Positions 25,911 to 35,144 of a stretch of DNA of 64,000 nucleotides are shown here, in pieces. Source of the stretch: Selenomonas sp. AE3005 (lineage in GTDB: Bacteria > Bacillota > Negativicutes > Selenomonadales > Selenomonadaceae); assembly GCF_000686945.1 (NCBI RefSeq), contig NZ_JMME01000002.1, forward strand, positions 62,001-126,000, read 5' to 3'. A program made the position numbers and the translations under genes. The notes beneath the pieces were generated by a model. The model searched no databases and had not been told where the DNA came from. It worked only from the letters and a program-made list of their open reading frames with translations. Numbering within the stretch: the first letter of the stretch is position 1; the number at the start of each line of letters is the position of its first letter.

Positions 25911-26171
25911 ATGGAAATCTTGAAAGTATCTGCTAAATCTAACCCTAATTCCGTGGCAGGGGCGCTGGCTGGCGTGCTCCGAGAGCATTCCAGTGCGGAA
26001 ATGCAGGCAATTGGTGCCGGAGCGCTCAATCAGGCAGTAAAGGCTGTGGCCATTGCCCGGGGATTTGTGGCTCCGCATGGCATTGACCTTATCTGCATTC
26101 CGGCCTTTACCGATATCAATATCGAAGGGGAGGAACGGACGGCGATTAAATTGATTGTCGAACCGCGCTGA
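25911..26171 (+). CDS. spoVS: SpoVS family protein
   Basis: 86 residues beginning M-E-I-L-K-V-S-A-K-S and highly typical of SpoVS, with the GALNQAVKAVAIARGF helix and the ICIPAFTDI strand. SpoVS is a small Alba-like, probably nucleic-acid-binding protein needed for normal sporulation in Bacillus but also kept in non-spore-formers. GAGAGG lies 13 bases upstream, which is long, and GTG 25902 would be better spaced; ATG is chosen by family length. It has its own promoter region and precedes the PHP gene by 22 bases. Confidence 0.93.
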   Translation: MEILKVSAKSNPNSVAGALAGVLREHSSAEMQAIGAGALNQAVKAVAIARGFVAPHGIDLICIPAFTDINIEGEERTAIKLIVEPR

Positions 26172-26193
26172 GCAGGGTACAGGAGTGACATAA

Positions 26194-27027
26194 ATGGCAA
26201 GTGATTTGCACATGCACACGACGTTTTCCGATGGCAAACTGACACCGGAAGAACTCGTGGCAGCGGCAAAAGCTGCCGGTCTCAAATACATAGCCATCAC
26301 TGACCACGATACCGTGGAAGGTGTCAGTTATCTTTATGAGAACGGAAGTTATCCCACCAAGGGGATACACCTGATACCGGGGATTGAATTCAGTGCTCAT
26401 CATCCGGTGCGGGAAATCCATATTTTGGGATACAACGTGGATATTTATTATCCAGAGCTTATCGATAAATTAAATGATGTGACGGAGGCGCGCTGGACAC
26501 GTTTTAGTGAGATGGTGGAAAAGCTGCAGCAGCTGGGGTATCCCATCACCGAAGGTGAGGTGCTGACACTGGCAGGCAGCAGCAAATCCATCAGCCGCTC
26601 CCATATTGCCCGGGTACTGGTGAGGAAGAAATGCTTTGCCACGGTACGTGAGGCTTTTAGTGCAGTGCTGCAAAAGGGGAAGGCGGCGTATGTGCCGCAT
26701 TACCATCTGGAAGTCGAGGAAATCATCGCCCTTATCAAGGCTGCTGGTGGTACGCCGGTACTCGCCCACCCCAAACTGGTCGGTGATGATGAACTGGTGC
26801 GGGATTTGTGCCAGCGTGGCATTGAAGGTTTGGAAGTATTCTATCCCCAGCACGATGCGGAAGATACGGCGCGCTATTATATGATGGCGAAGGAATTTAA
26901 TCTGCTGCCCTCGGGAGGGTCAGACTACCACGGTTATCCCACCAGATATCCGGCGGAGATTGGCCTGTTTACGCTTGAGGATAAATGGGCAGAGGCTTTT
27001 TATCGTAAGCTGGGAAAATTTAGTTAA
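26194..27027 (+). CDS. PHP-domain phosphoesterase (YciV/RNase AM-like)
   Basis: 277 residues. The PHP motifs are clear: [11 protein letters not shown] at the N-terminus, TDHDTVEG near residue 31, an E in [14 protein letters not shown] and a late SDYHG. Close relatives hydrolyse 3',5'-nucleoside bisphosphates or act as 5'-3' exonucleases on short RNA, which would fit a neighbourhood of RNA-turnover genes (rny, ymdB). AGGAG lies 8 bases before the start. It is likely in one transcript with spoVS and the following P-loop gene (37-base gap). Confidence 0.88.
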   Translation: MASDLHMHTTFSDGKLTPEELVAAAKAAGLKYIAITDHDTVEGVSYLYENGSYPTKGIHLIPGIEFSAHHPVREIHILGYNVDIYYPELIDKLNDVTEARWTRFSEMVEKLQQLGYPITEGEVLTLAGSSKSISRSHIARVLVRKKCFATVREAFSAVLQKGKAAYVPHYHLEVEEIIALIKAAGGTPVLAHPKLVGDDELVRDLCQRGIEGLEVFYPQHDAEDTARYYMMAKEFNLLPSGGSDYHGYPTRYPAEIGLFTLEDKWAEAFYRKLGKFS

Positions 27028-27064
27028 GATTTAGTAAGTAGGAATTTAGTCAGGAGAGCAGTAT

Positions 27065-27898
27065 ATGGATGTGATAGCTTTAGTCGGGCCCAGCGGCACC
27101 GGCAAAAGTCACCACGCGCTGATTGTGGCGCATCAAAATAAGGCAGATGCTATTATTGATGACGGAATCCTGATTAAGGACGGCAAGATAGTGGGAGGCC
27201 ATTCGGCTAAGAAGGAGCCCAGCAAGATTATGGCTGTGCGCCGGGCTATTTTTGTGCTGCCCGGTCATGCTGAAGAAGTACAGGCCGCCATTAAGGAGGC
27301 TAAACCGCACCGGATTCTCATTCTGGGGACTTCGGAAAACATGGTCTTTAAGATTGCCAAGGCCTTGCATTTGCCTCAGATTGCCAAAATTATTCATATT
27401 GAAGACGTGGCGACCAAGCAGGAAATGGCTATGGCGCAATTTCATCGTCTAAAGGAAGGCAAGCATATCATTCCGGTGCCCACCATTGAATTGAAACCGC
27501 ATTTTTCCGGTTATCTGGTGGACCCCCTGCAGACATTGTTTAAGCGGTCATCAACCAAGCGCCGCCGTTTGGGTGAAAAATCCATTGTGCGGCCGGTATT
27601 CAGTTACTTCGGCAAGCTCAGCATCGATGACATGGCCATAAAATCCATTGTGAAAGCCACAATGAAGAAGATGGAAGTTGTCACCAAAGTGGATGGCCTG
27701 AAAGTGGAACATCTTATGCACGGTGATGAGGACCAGGGCCTGATGATTGTCTGCGATGTGGTGCTGACCTATGGCAACCATATTCCCACTTTGCTGGCCA
27801 AAGCGCAGCAGGAAGTGCGGGAGGCTGTGGAGTATATGACGGGCATGATAGTCCATGAGGTCAATATTCGTGTAAAAACCTTATATGTGAAAGCATAA
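27065..27898 (+). CDS. P-loop ATPase fused to an Asp23/Gls24-like domain
   Basis: 277 residues. Walker A is G-P-S-G-T-G-K-S at residues 7-14. A central Rossmann-like segment has HRILILGTSENM. The last ~85 residues (from about 195) look like Asp23/Gls24: I-V-C-D-V-V-L-T-Y-G-N-H-I-P, then EAVEYMTGMIVHEVNIRV. Asp23 proteins are small cell-envelope-stress proteins, and fusion to a P-loop NTPase is unusual. The protein has no membrane segment. It closes the spoVS-PHP unit and is followed by a terminator. Function is unknown; a nucleotide-controlled envelope or DNA-associated scaffold is only a guess. Confidence 0.7.
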   Translation: MDVIALVGPSGTGKSHHALIVAHQNKADAIIDDGILIKDGKIVGGHSAKKEPSKIMAVRRAIFVLPGHAEEVQAAIKEAKPHRILILGTSENMVFKIAKALHLPQIAKIIHIEDVATKQEMAMAQFHRLKEGKHIIPVPTIELKPHFSGYLVDPLQTLFKRSSTKRRRLGEKSIVRPVFSYFGKLSIDDMAIKSIVKATMKKMEVVTKVDGLKVEHLMHGDEDQGLMIVCDVVLTYGNHIPTLLAKAQQEVREAVEYMTGMIVHEVNIRVKTLYVKA

Positions 27899-27932
27899 AA
27901 ATCCGGTCAACTTTTGTTGACCGGATTTTTTA
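27898..27932. terminator. Bidirectional terminator
   Basis: AATCCGGTCAAC (27900-27911) pairs with GTTGACCGGATT around TTTT, followed by TTTTT. Confidence 0.9.
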
Positions 27933-27937
27933 CGCCC

Positions 27938-29155
27938 TTAACGCAGGGAATTGATGATAATCAGGAGCAGCGTCAGCAGCTGTCCGCACAACGCTCCCCA
28001 AGGGGGCAGGAAAGGAACGCCCAGAGGGAAGAGGAGGCCGGCGGCTGCCGGGATGGTTATAAGCCAGGCCGCAACGGCGATGGTTTTGTTTTGGGAAACG
28101 CGTTTTAAGGTGTTCTGACTGATATCAATCAGGGTATTCAAATCCCATAATTGACCGCTTTTGATAAAGATGGCACCCGGAGTCTGGGGCTCGGGGGGAG
28201 TTTCGGCAGGTGTGTGCTCGTCAGCTGCCGGAGCAAGCTCGATGGCTGTGTCAGCGACAGTCTGCAGTTCGGGGGGGATAATGCCGCGTTCCACAATGGC
28301 TACGCCCGTGCCGCGTGCTTTGAGCAGCTGCAGTTCCCGGACCTTGCCCTCAGGGCTCAGCTGACTGTGTACATCATCTAAGCCGGCCTTGCGCCCCAAA
28401 GCCTCAGCTGTGCGCTTGTTCTCACTGGTCAGCATGATAAGGCGCAAGTGGCGGCGTTTTAACTTGCGCAGGGTGCGCATGGTATCATCGGCAATGCCGT
28501 CATCGATGGCAATAATGCCGCGGCAGTATTGCCCGTTGGCGACAAAGACCGTGATGTGGCCGCGTTGTGCCAGCTGGTCGTTTTTGGTGACCAGGTCCGC
28601 CGGTACGCTGATTTTTTCGTGTTTGAGCCAGGGCAGGCTGCCGACGCGCAGGGAGTTGCGGCCGACGATGGCCTCGACGCCGCAGCCGGGAATTTCGTTG
28701 AAGGTCGTGGCGTCCAAAAGATTTATATTGCGCTGATGGGCTGTCTCATAAATGGCCTGGCCAACAGGATGGACGGCCTGCTTTTCGGCGGAGGCCGCGA
28801 GGGCCAGCAGGGTGTTCTGACTGACGCCGGCCGGGCAGAGTGAGGCGACATAGGGACGTCCTTCCGTGATGACGCCATGCCGGCTCAGTACCAAGGTGTC
28901 AATGGTGCTGGCTGCGAGAAATTGTTTTTGGGAAGGAATGTCGATATCCGCCTGGTCAGCCAGGCGGCGTCCCTTAATAAAGGGGAGATAAGAACTCAGC
29001 AGCCAGGGAATGGGCAGGGCGGCGATAAAGGTAGTGACCGCTATATAAGTGATAATGGGAATGGACTGGCCGTTGCTGAACCAGTAATAGCTCGTGAGAG
29101 CAGCTGTCAGCAGCGGCATAATTATATAAAGAATACAGCTTAGATATTTTTTCAT
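27938..29155 (-). CDS. Catalytically dead P1B-type (heavy-metal) P-type ATPase homologue
   Basis: 405 residues, about two thirds of a normal P1B ATPase. Two N-terminal helices precede a P/N-domain region and two C-terminal helices. All key motifs are altered at the right place: the membrane CPC region reads ALPIP (46-50), the phosphorylation loop DKTGT reads S-R-H-G-V (91-95), TGDN reads T-S-E-N (243-246), and GDGIND reads V-E-R-G-I-I (288-293). The N-domain HP (129-130) and the hinge Lys (SPEGK, 271) remain. It cannot form the phospho-enzyme, yet the frame is intact, so it may be kept as a regulator or scaffold. GAGGG precedes ATG. Confidence 0.8.
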   Translation of the reverse strand: MKKYLSCILYIIMPLLTAALTSYYWFSNGQSIPIITYIAVTTFIAALPIPWLLSSYLPFIKGRRLADQADIDIPSQKQFLAASTIDTLVLSRHGVITEGRPYVASLCPAGVSQNTLLALAASAEKQAVHPVGQAIYETAHQRNINLLDATTFNEIPGCGVEAIVGRNSLRVGSLPWLKHEKISVPADLVTKNDQLAQRGHITVFVANGQYCRGIIAIDDGIADDTMRTLRKLKRRHLRLIMLTSENKRTAEALGRKAGLDDVHSQLSPEGKVRELQLLKARGTGVAIVERGIIPPELQTVADTAIELAPAADEHTPAETPPEPQTPGAIFIKSGQLWDLNTLIDISQNTLKRVSQNKTIAVAAWLITIPAAAGLLFPLGVPFLPPWGALCGQLLTLLLIIINSLR

Positions 29156-29220
29156 ATTTATCCCTCGTTTCTCTTATAGCATATTCGGCATGGAGCAGGC
29201 GTTTCCCTTTTAAAAAATAT

Positions 29221-29249
29221 TTGTATTACCATGGTGATTTATGTATAAT
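29221..29249 (+). promoter_or_regulatory. Sigma-A promoter of the rodZ-like operon
   Basis: TTGTAT (29221-29226), 17 bases, TATAAT (29244-29249), with a TG just before the -10 box. Confidence 0.8.
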
Positions 29250-29307
29250 GAGGTATAGTGATGCTTTAAATAGGAGTATCATGTATAACGGGGAGGTTAT
29301 TTTTAGT

Positions 29308-30141
29308 ATGATTGGTGACAAGTTACGCAACGAACGCGAACGTCAAAAATTAACTATTCAAGATATCGCCAAAGGAACGAGTATTCGTTCCGTGTATATA
29401 GACGCCATTGAAAAAGGTGAATACGATAAACTGCCGGGCAAGGTTTATGCCAAGGGGTTTGTCCGTAATTACGCCTCATTCCTGCGGATGGATGCCGATG
29501 CGGCTGTACATCAGTTTTCCGAGGAGAACCATCCGGAAGATGTAGCAGCTGCCGTCGAAACGGAAGAACGCCTGCAGGCAGCAGAAGAACGTACCCGTAA
29601 CGAAGTGCGGAATAAACTGGCTACGGGCAGCGACTTCCGTGAACACGTATCAGAAAGCAACAACCGTCAGAATGCCTGGCTGATTGCCGTGATTGTTTTA
29701 CTGGTGGCAGGCGGTGCTTATTTCCTGTTCGCCATGGACGATGGCAATACGGCCAGCAAGGCTCCGGCTAAACAGGTAACGCAATCGGCCAAGAAAACTA
29801 CCAGCAGCAAACCGGTGGAAAAGAAACAGGAAGAGCCGGCTGTTAATGTAGACGGCGTAGAGCTGATGGCCAAGTTTACTGACCGCTGCTGGACGCAGGT
29901 CGTAGCTGACGGCAAGACCGTTTACGAAGGCACGATGGAGGCTGGCAAGTCCGAAACCTGGAAGGGCAAAAGCAAGGTCGTTATCACGGCCGGTAATGCC
30001 GGTGCTGTTGAACTGAGTGTCAACGGCAAGTCTATGGGCAAGGCCGGTGATGTAGGCCAGGTTGTGGAAAAGAGCTTTACGCCTGATGGCCAGGCTGATG
30101 CTGCTAGCAGCAAGGCAGACAAAAAGGATAGCAAGAAGTAA
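29308..30141 (+). CDS. RodZ-like helix-turn-helix membrane protein
   Basis: 277 residues from ATG 29308 (GGGGAGG 11 bases upstream). The N-terminal HTH_25 domain (residues 1-70: IGDKLRNERERQKLTIQDI, then YAKGFVRNYASFL) is followed by a linker, one membrane helix (AWLIAVIVLLVAGGAYF near 115-131), a Lys/Ser-rich stretch and a C-terminal DUF4115 domain (WTQVVADGKTVYEG, then GNAGAVELSVNGK). This is the RodZ layout: the cytoplasmic part contacts MreB and the outer part lies in the periplasm, supporting cell elongation. It overlaps ygiQ by one base (TAATG), so translation is probably coupled. Confidence 0.85.
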   Translation: MIGDKLRNERERQKLTIQDIAKGTSIRSVYIDAIEKGEYDKLPGKVYAKGFVRNYASFLRMDADAAVHQFSEENHPEDVAAAVETEERLQAAEERTRNEVRNKLATGSDFREHVSESNNRQNAWLIAVIVLLVAGGAYFLFAMDDGNTASKAPAKQVTQSAKKTTSSKPVEKKQEEPAVNVDGVELMAKFTDRCWTQVVADGKTVYEGTMEAGKSETWKGKSKVVITAGNAGAVELSVNGKSMGKAGDVGQVVEKSFTPDGQADAASSKADKKDSKK

Positions 30142-32006
30142 TGAAAGATTTTTTGCCAATCAGCAAAATAGATATGGCTGACCGGGGCTGGGACGAATTG
30201 GACTTCGTCTTTGTCTCCGGTGATGCCTATGTGGACCACCCCAGCTTTGGCCCGGCTATTCTGTGCCGGCTGCTGGAAAAGCATGGTTATAAGGTAGGGA
30301 TTATTCCCCAGCCGGACTGGCATTCTACCAGGGATTTTAACCGCCTGGGAAAACCACGGCTGGGGTTTCTTGTGTCTGCGGGGAATATGGATTCCCTGCT
30401 CAATAAGTTTACGGCAGCCAAGAAAATGCGTCATCAGGACGCTTATTCACCGGGGGGACGCTCTGGTTATCGCCCCGAACGGGCGACTATTGTCTATTGC
30501 AACCGCCTGCGGGAGCTGTATCCTGATGTGCCCATCATTATCGGCGGCATTGAGGCCAGCCTGCGGCGGCTGGCTCATTATGATTACTGGTCTGATAAGG
30601 TCCGCCGTTCCATGCTTGTGGACAGCGGTGCTGACCTGCTCATATTTGGCATGGGTGAACGGGCTTTACTGCAGGTGGCAGCTGATTTGCAGCAGGGCGT
30701 GGAAATCGGCAATATTCAGGATGTGCCGGGAACCTGTTACAAGGTGCCCAATATGGATTATGTCTGGGATTATCTGCCGCTGCCCTCGTTTGCCGAGGTG
30801 GCGGCGGATAAAATGCAGTTTGCCGCTGCCTTTAAGCTGGAGTATCTGGAACAGGACGCCTTCCGCGGCCGCAAGCTGGCCCAGCAGAATGATGAATGGT
30901 GTGTGGTGCAGAATCCGCCGGCCAAACCATTGTCCGAAACGGAAATGGACGAAATCTATGATTTGCCCTATCAGCGGACCTGGCACCCCATTTATGACAA
31001 GGACGGCGGTGTACCGGCTATTGCGGAGGTACAGTTCAGCCTGCTGAGCCAGCGCGGTTGTTTTGGCGGCTGTAATTTCTGTGCGATAATCTCCCATGAG
31101 GGGCGGATTATTCAACGGCGCAGTCATGCCTCCCTGCTGCGTGAGGCCCGGATACTTACCCGGCAGCCGGGCTTTAAGGGCTATATCCATGATGTGGGCG
31201 GCCCTACGGCAAATTTCCGGCGCACGAGCTGTGACGGACAGCTGGAGCGGGGAACCTGCCGTGGCAAGCCGTGCCTCTCACCGGTGCCCTGTAAGAATCT
31301 GATAGCTGACCATAGCGATTATATAAAGCTGTTACGTGAGCTGCGCGCAATTCCCGGGGTGAAGAAGGTCTTTGTCCGTTCCGGGGTGCGGTTTGACTAC
31401 CTGCTGCTGGCCAAGGACGAATTTCTGGAAGAATTGTGCAAGTATCATATCAGCGGTCAGTTGAAGATAGCGCCCGAACATATCACTGACAGGGTGACGC
31501 GGATGATGGGCAAGAGCAATCGTAAAGTTTATGAGCGCTTTGTCGATAAATTTACGGCGATGAATAAGAAATTGGGCATGAAACAGTATCTGGTGCCCTA
31601 TTTCATGTCCAGCCATCCCGGTTCCAAACTCGAAGATGCCATTGAACTGGCCGAATTTATCCGGGACCGGGGCTATCATCCCCAGCAGGTGCAGGACTTC
31701 ATTCCGACGCCGGGAACCCTGTCCACCTGTATGTGGTATACGGGGATAGACCCGTTGACGGGAGAGGCGGTGTATTCTGCCAAGTCCCATGAAGAAAAAT
31801 TGATGCAAAGAGCTTTGATGCAGTATTGGCTGCCTAAAAATCAGGCTATTGTGCGTAAGGCCCTGACCAAGGCCGGGCGGTTGGATTTAATCGGCTATGA
31901 GAAAAAATGCCTGGTGCGCCCGGAGAGCAAAAATGACAAGTCAAAAATGACAGGTCAAAAAGCTGGCAGGCCCAAAAACAATGTGAAAAAGAAGGTGCGG
32001 CGATGA
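30141..32006 (+). CDS. YgiQ family radical SAM protein (UPF0313)
   Basis: 621 residues. The family N-terminus DFVFVSGDAYVDHPSFG is clear, an IIGGIEASLRR segment marks the B12-binding-like domain, and the radical SAM motif is C-F-G-G-C-N-F-C (C-x3-C-x2-C) near residue 310. A C-terminal basic tail (QKAGRPKNNVKKKVRR) is present. The biochemical role of YgiQ is unknown. It overlaps nrdR by ATGA and the RodZ-like gene by one base, so the three form a tight operon. Confidence 0.93.
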   Translation: MKDFLPISKIDMADRGWDELDFVFVSGDAYVDHPSFGPAILCRLLEKHGYKVGIIPQPDWHSTRDFNRLGKPRLGFLVSAGNMDSLLNKFTAAKKMRHQDAYSPGGRSGYRPERATIVYCNRLRELYPDVPIIIGGIEASLRRLAHYDYWSDKVRRSMLVDSGADLLIFGMGERALLQVAADLQQGVEIGNIQDVPGTCYKVPNMDYVWDYLPLPSFAEVAADKMQFAAAFKLEYLEQDAFRGRKLAQQNDEWCVVQNPPAKPLSETEMDEIYDLPYQRTWHPIYDKDGGVPAIAEVQFSLLSQRGCFGGCNFCAIISHEGRIIQRRSHASLLREARILTRQPGFKGYIHDVGGPTANFRRTSCDGQLERGTCRGKPCLSPVPCKNLIADHSDYIKLLRELRAIPGVKKVFVRSGVRFDYLLLAKDEFLEELCKYHISGQLKIAPEHITDRVTRMMGKSNRKVYERFVDKFTAMNKKLGMKQYLVPYFMSSHPGSKLEDAIELAEFIRDRGYHPQQVQDFIPTPGTLSTCMWYTGIDPLTGEAVYSAKSHEEKLMQRALMQYWLPKNQAIVRKALTKAGRLDLIGYEKKCLVRPESKNDKSKMTGQKAGRPKNNVKKKVRR

Positions 32007-32479
32007 GATGCCCATATTGTAAAAATAATGACAGTCGTGTTATTGATTCCCGGTCGGCAGAAGAAGGGGCAACTATCCGCCGCCGCCGTGAATGTACTGC
32101 CTGCGGACGGCGGTTCACCACTTATGAAGTGGTGGAAAAGCAGCCGCTGATGGTAGTGAAACAGGACGGGCGACGGGAAGTGTTCAAACGGGAAAAAATA
32201 TTAAACGGTATTATCCGTGCCTGTGATAAACGTGATATTTCCCTCGAGAGTATTACCAATCTGACCAACGAAATCGAGCGCGATATCCGCAATACGATGG
32301 AACAGGAAGTGTCCACCAGCGATATCGGCAAATTGGTGATGAACCGTCTGAAGGATTTTGATGAAGTGGCATATATCCGTTTTGCGTCCGTGTATCGGAA
32401 GTTTGCCGATATCAGCAGCTTTATGGAGGAACTGCGTGAGTTGCAGGCCCATAAGACCAGTGGCAATGGTCATGAGTAA
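32003..32479 (+). CDS. nrdR: Transcriptional repressor NrdR
   Basis: 158 residues. The N-terminal zinc ribbon has C3-x2-C6 and C31-x2-C34 (CPYC and CTAC), followed by the ATP-cone domain (VVKQDGRREVFKREK). NrdR senses dATP/ATP and represses ribonucleotide reductase genes by binding NrdR boxes. It overlaps ygiQ by 4 bases. No ribonucleotide reductase gene is in the window, so its targets lie elsewhere. Confidence 0.97.
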   Translation: MRCPYCKNNDSRVIDSRSAEEGATIRRRRECTACGRRFTTYEVVEKQPLMVVKQDGRREVFKREKILNGIIRACDKRDISLESITNLTNEIERDIRNTMEQEVSTSDIGKLVMNRLKDFDEVAYIRFASVYRKFADISSFMEELRELQAHKTSGNGHE

Positions 32480-32505
32480 GGAATGATTGTGGAGGAGTAC
32501 AGCAG

Positions 32506-34227
32506 TTGGCTTGGCAGTTAAAACAGGAGTTAAAGGAAACTTTGGCGGCAGAGGAAGGTTATTACCGCTATCCTTTGGGCACCCGTCTGCCCGTAGCGCT
32601 GGTGTATCCTAATTCATATTTTGTGGGCATGTCTAACCTGGGGCTGCATATAATCTACGAACTGCTGAATAAACGCAGTGATACGGCTTGTGAACGAGTG
32701 TTCCTGCCGGAACGCAAGAGTTTGGAACGCTATGAAAACACCAGAACGCCGCTGATGAGCATTGAAAATCAGCTGCCTTTGCTGCAGTTCCCCTTGCTGG
32801 CGTTTGTGCTGTCCTTTGAAATGGATTACTTCAATGTCGTAAAAATGCTGACGCTGGGCAAGGTAAAGGTACGGGCCGAGGAACGCGGTGATATGGACCC
32901 CGTGGTCATCGCCGGCGGCCCGTGTGCAACTTTTAATCCCGAGCCTTTGGCAGAGGTTATTGACGCTTTCATCATCGGTGAAGGGGAAGTAATTATGCCG
33001 GCTTTTATGGATACGTTCTATAAGGCCCGGCAGGAAGGCGTCAGCCGTCAGCAGCTCCTGCAGCGGCTGGCGCAGGTGCCTGGCGTTTACGTGCCAGCGT
33101 TATATGAACACCGTTATGAAGATGACCGGCTGATGGCGGTAATTCCGCAGGACGGTGCGCCGGCCAGTGTTTCCCGGCAATGGGTACGTAATCTTGACGA
33201 GTATCCGGCCCATACTGTGGTGCGGACGGAAAATACGGAGTTCAACTTCTATCTTATCGAAACCGCCCGGGGCTGCGGCCGCCATTGCCGTTTTTGTATG
33301 GCCGGCTACTGTTTCCGCCGTCCCCGTAACCGTTCCTTGGACGTGGTGACCAGGGAGGTCAAAGAGGCGCTGCAGTATAAAAAGCGCATTGGCCTGATGG
33401 GGGCAGCGATTTCCGATTATCCGGAAATCAATGAACTGTGCAAGGATATTCTGGGTGAAGGTTTATCCATGTCGGTAGCCTCTTTCCGGGCCGATTCTGT
33501 CACCCGGGAATTGGTGGACTCGCTGGCACAAAGCGGTCTGAAAACCCTGACGATGGCGCCGGAGGCTGGCAGCTCCCGTATGCGTGCCATTATCAACAAG
33601 GGCATTGAGGAAGAACATCTCTTCCGGGCCATGGATATGGGACTGCAGGCCGGGATACGTCACTTCCGCCTCTATATTATGGTCGGTCTGCCTTTTGAAA
33701 CCGATGAAGATGTGGACGCCATTGTTGACCTGGCCGGCCGGCTTAAAGACTACATGGAGGAGCAGGGCAGCAAGGGCACGCTTACCCTCAGTGTCAATCC
33801 TTTTATCCCCAAGCCGTTTACGCCGTTCCAATGGCTGCCTATGGCCGATAAGAAATATGTGGAACGGGCCTTTAAAAACTTGACGCAGGGGCTGCGTAAG
33901 CGTAAAAATATTATCGTGGGCGTGGAATCTCCCAAGGAGGCCTACATTCAGGGCGTACTGGCCAGGGGTGACCGCCGGGTAGGGAAGGCGCTGCTGAAGG
34001 CCTGTGAACTGGGAGGCAGCAAAGCCTTTAAACGCGCGTTGAAGGAATGCGGCCTGCAGGCCGCAGATTATCTGTACCGGCGCCGGGAAGAACATGAAGT
34101 GTTCCCCTGGGAGGTGCTGGATATGGGCTTTACCAGGGATTATATTTACCGGGAGCTCGGCAAGGCTGAGGCCCTGCAGCCAACCTTGCAATGCTTTGCG
34201 GGCTGCCATCGTTGCGGTGTATGTTAG
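32506..34227 (+). CDS. B12-binding-domain radical SAM protein (TIGR03960 family)
   Basis: 573 residues starting at TTG 32506, with GGAGG 10 bases upstream. A B12-binding-like N-terminal domain (VALVYPNSYFVGMSNLGL) precedes the radical SAM core with C-G-R-H-C-R-F-C near residue 260 and a TMAPEAGSSRMR segment. The C-terminus ends in C-x2-C-G-x-C (CHRCGVC). The family is widespread in anaerobes and has no settled function; in other genomes it is often followed by a DUF2344 protein, which is absent here. It sits between nrdR and pgeF. Confidence 0.9.
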   Translation: MAWQLKQELKETLAAEEGYYRYPLGTRLPVALVYPNSYFVGMSNLGLHIIYELLNKRSDTACERVFLPERKSLERYENTRTPLMSIENQLPLLQFPLLAFVLSFEMDYFNVVKMLTLGKVKVRAEERGDMDPVVIAGGPCATFNPEPLAEVIDAFIIGEGEVIMPAFMDTFYKARQEGVSRQQLLQRLAQVPGVYVPALYEHRYEDDRLMAVIPQDGAPASVSRQWVRNLDEYPAHTVVRTENTEFNFYLIETARGCGRHCRFCMAGYCFRRPRNRSLDVVTREVKEALQYKKRIGLMGAAISDYPEINELCKDILGEGLSMSVASFRADSVTRELVDSLAQSGLKTLTMAPEAGSSRMRAIINKGIEEEHLFRAMDMGLQAGIRHFRLYIMVGLPFETDEDVDAIVDLAGRLKDYMEEQGSKGTLTLSVNPFIPKPFTPFQWLPMADKKYVERAFKNLTQGLRKRKNIIVGVESPKEAYIQGVLARGDRRVGKALLKACELGGSKAFKRALKECGLQAADYLYRRREEHEVFPWEVLDMGFTRDYIYRELGKAEALQPTLQCFAGCHRCGVC

Positions 34228-34320
34228 TACAGCATATCTATACACTGATTTAGACGTTTTTTTAGTTTATATATGGACGCTGGGTTACACCTGTGTTATT
34301 TTATAATAGTAGGTGATAAT

Positions 34321-35142
34321 GTGAGTTATGTACTGGAACACTTAGGTAATAATCTATGGCGGGGGCGTTTTACGTCCTTTGACGAAAAAATTTGTCAGCA
34401 TGGCTTTGCCGGCAGACTGGGGGGCGTAAGCAGCGAACCTTATAAATCGCTGAACCTCGGACTGCACGTCGGGGATAATCCCGAAGATGTCTGGCAGAAC
34501 AGGCAGATATACTGCCAGTCACTCGGCCTGCCGGCCGCCAGGCTGGTTACGCCGGAGCAGATTCACGGTGACAGGATTGTCCGTGTCACGGAAGAAGATG
34601 CCGGCCGGGGGGCAAAGGAATATGCTGATGCCATCGCCGGTACAGATGCACTTATCACAGATGTGCCGAACCTGCCCTTGTTCCTCTGCTTTGCCGATTG
34701 TACGCCGGTGGTTTTCCTGGACCCGGAAAAGCGGGCTATCGGGATAGCTCATGCCGGCTGGAAGGGGACGGTGGCTGGTATTGCCGCCAAGACTGTGGCG
34801 CGGATGACGGCGGAGTTCGGCTGCAAGCCTGCGGATATAATTGCTGGTATTGGTCCGGCCATCGGACCCTGCTGTTATGAGGTCGGGGCAGAGGTCGCCG
34901 CTAAATTCCGGGAGGCTTTTCCTGAGGACAGTGAGGCTGTTATCAAGTCTGATAATGGCAGGCTGCATGTGAATCTTTGGGAGGCCAATCGCCGCCAGCT
35001 GTTGCAGGCAGGCTTAAAGCGTGATAATATCGAAATGGCTGATACCTGTACGGCCTGTGAACATCAATGGTATTTTTCCTATCGGGCTGACGGCGGCCGG
35101 ACGGGGAGAATGGCCGCCATTATCGCTTTGAAGGGGGACTGA
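34321..35142 (+). CDS. pgeF: Peptidoglycan editing factor PgeF (YfiH / laccase-domain protein)
   Basis: 273 residues from GTG 34321 (AGGTG upstream; the frame is open further back but that part is not family-like). Family motifs: GFAGRLGGVSSEPYKSLNLG, PEQIHGD, FADCTPVVF, IGIAHAGWKGT and IGPAIGPCCYEVG, which supply the His and Cys metal ligands. PgeF-type enzymes remove wrong residues from peptidoglycan precursors, and related proteins show purine nucleoside phosphorylase activity. It is 2 bases ahead of yggS, the usual start of the division cluster. Confidence 0.95.
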   Translation: MSYVLEHLGNNLWRGRFTSFDEKICQHGFAGRLGGVSSEPYKSLNLGLHVGDNPEDVWQNRQIYCQSLGLPAARLVTPEQIHGDRIVRVTEEDAGRGAKEYADAIAGTDALITDVPNLPLFLCFADCTPVVFLDPEKRAIGIAHAGWKGTVAGIAAKTVARMTAEFGCKPADIIAGIGPAIGPCCYEVGAEVAAKFREAFPEDSEAVIKSDNGRLHVNLWEANRRQLLQAGLKRDNIEMADTCTACEHQWYFSYRADGGRTGRMAAIIALKGD

Positions 35143-35144
35143 CC

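Noticed and set aside
31920-31965. Repeated TGAC-AAGTCA / TGAC-AGGTCA near the end of ygiQ
   Set aside because: It lies in coding sequence for a Lys/Ser-rich tail; the resemblance to the intergenic TGAC repeats is probably due to codon use.
34273-34320. In-frame extension upstream of pgeF
   Set aside because: The residues are hydrophobic and unlike the family, with no ribosome binding site; GTG 34321 gives the usual N-terminus.
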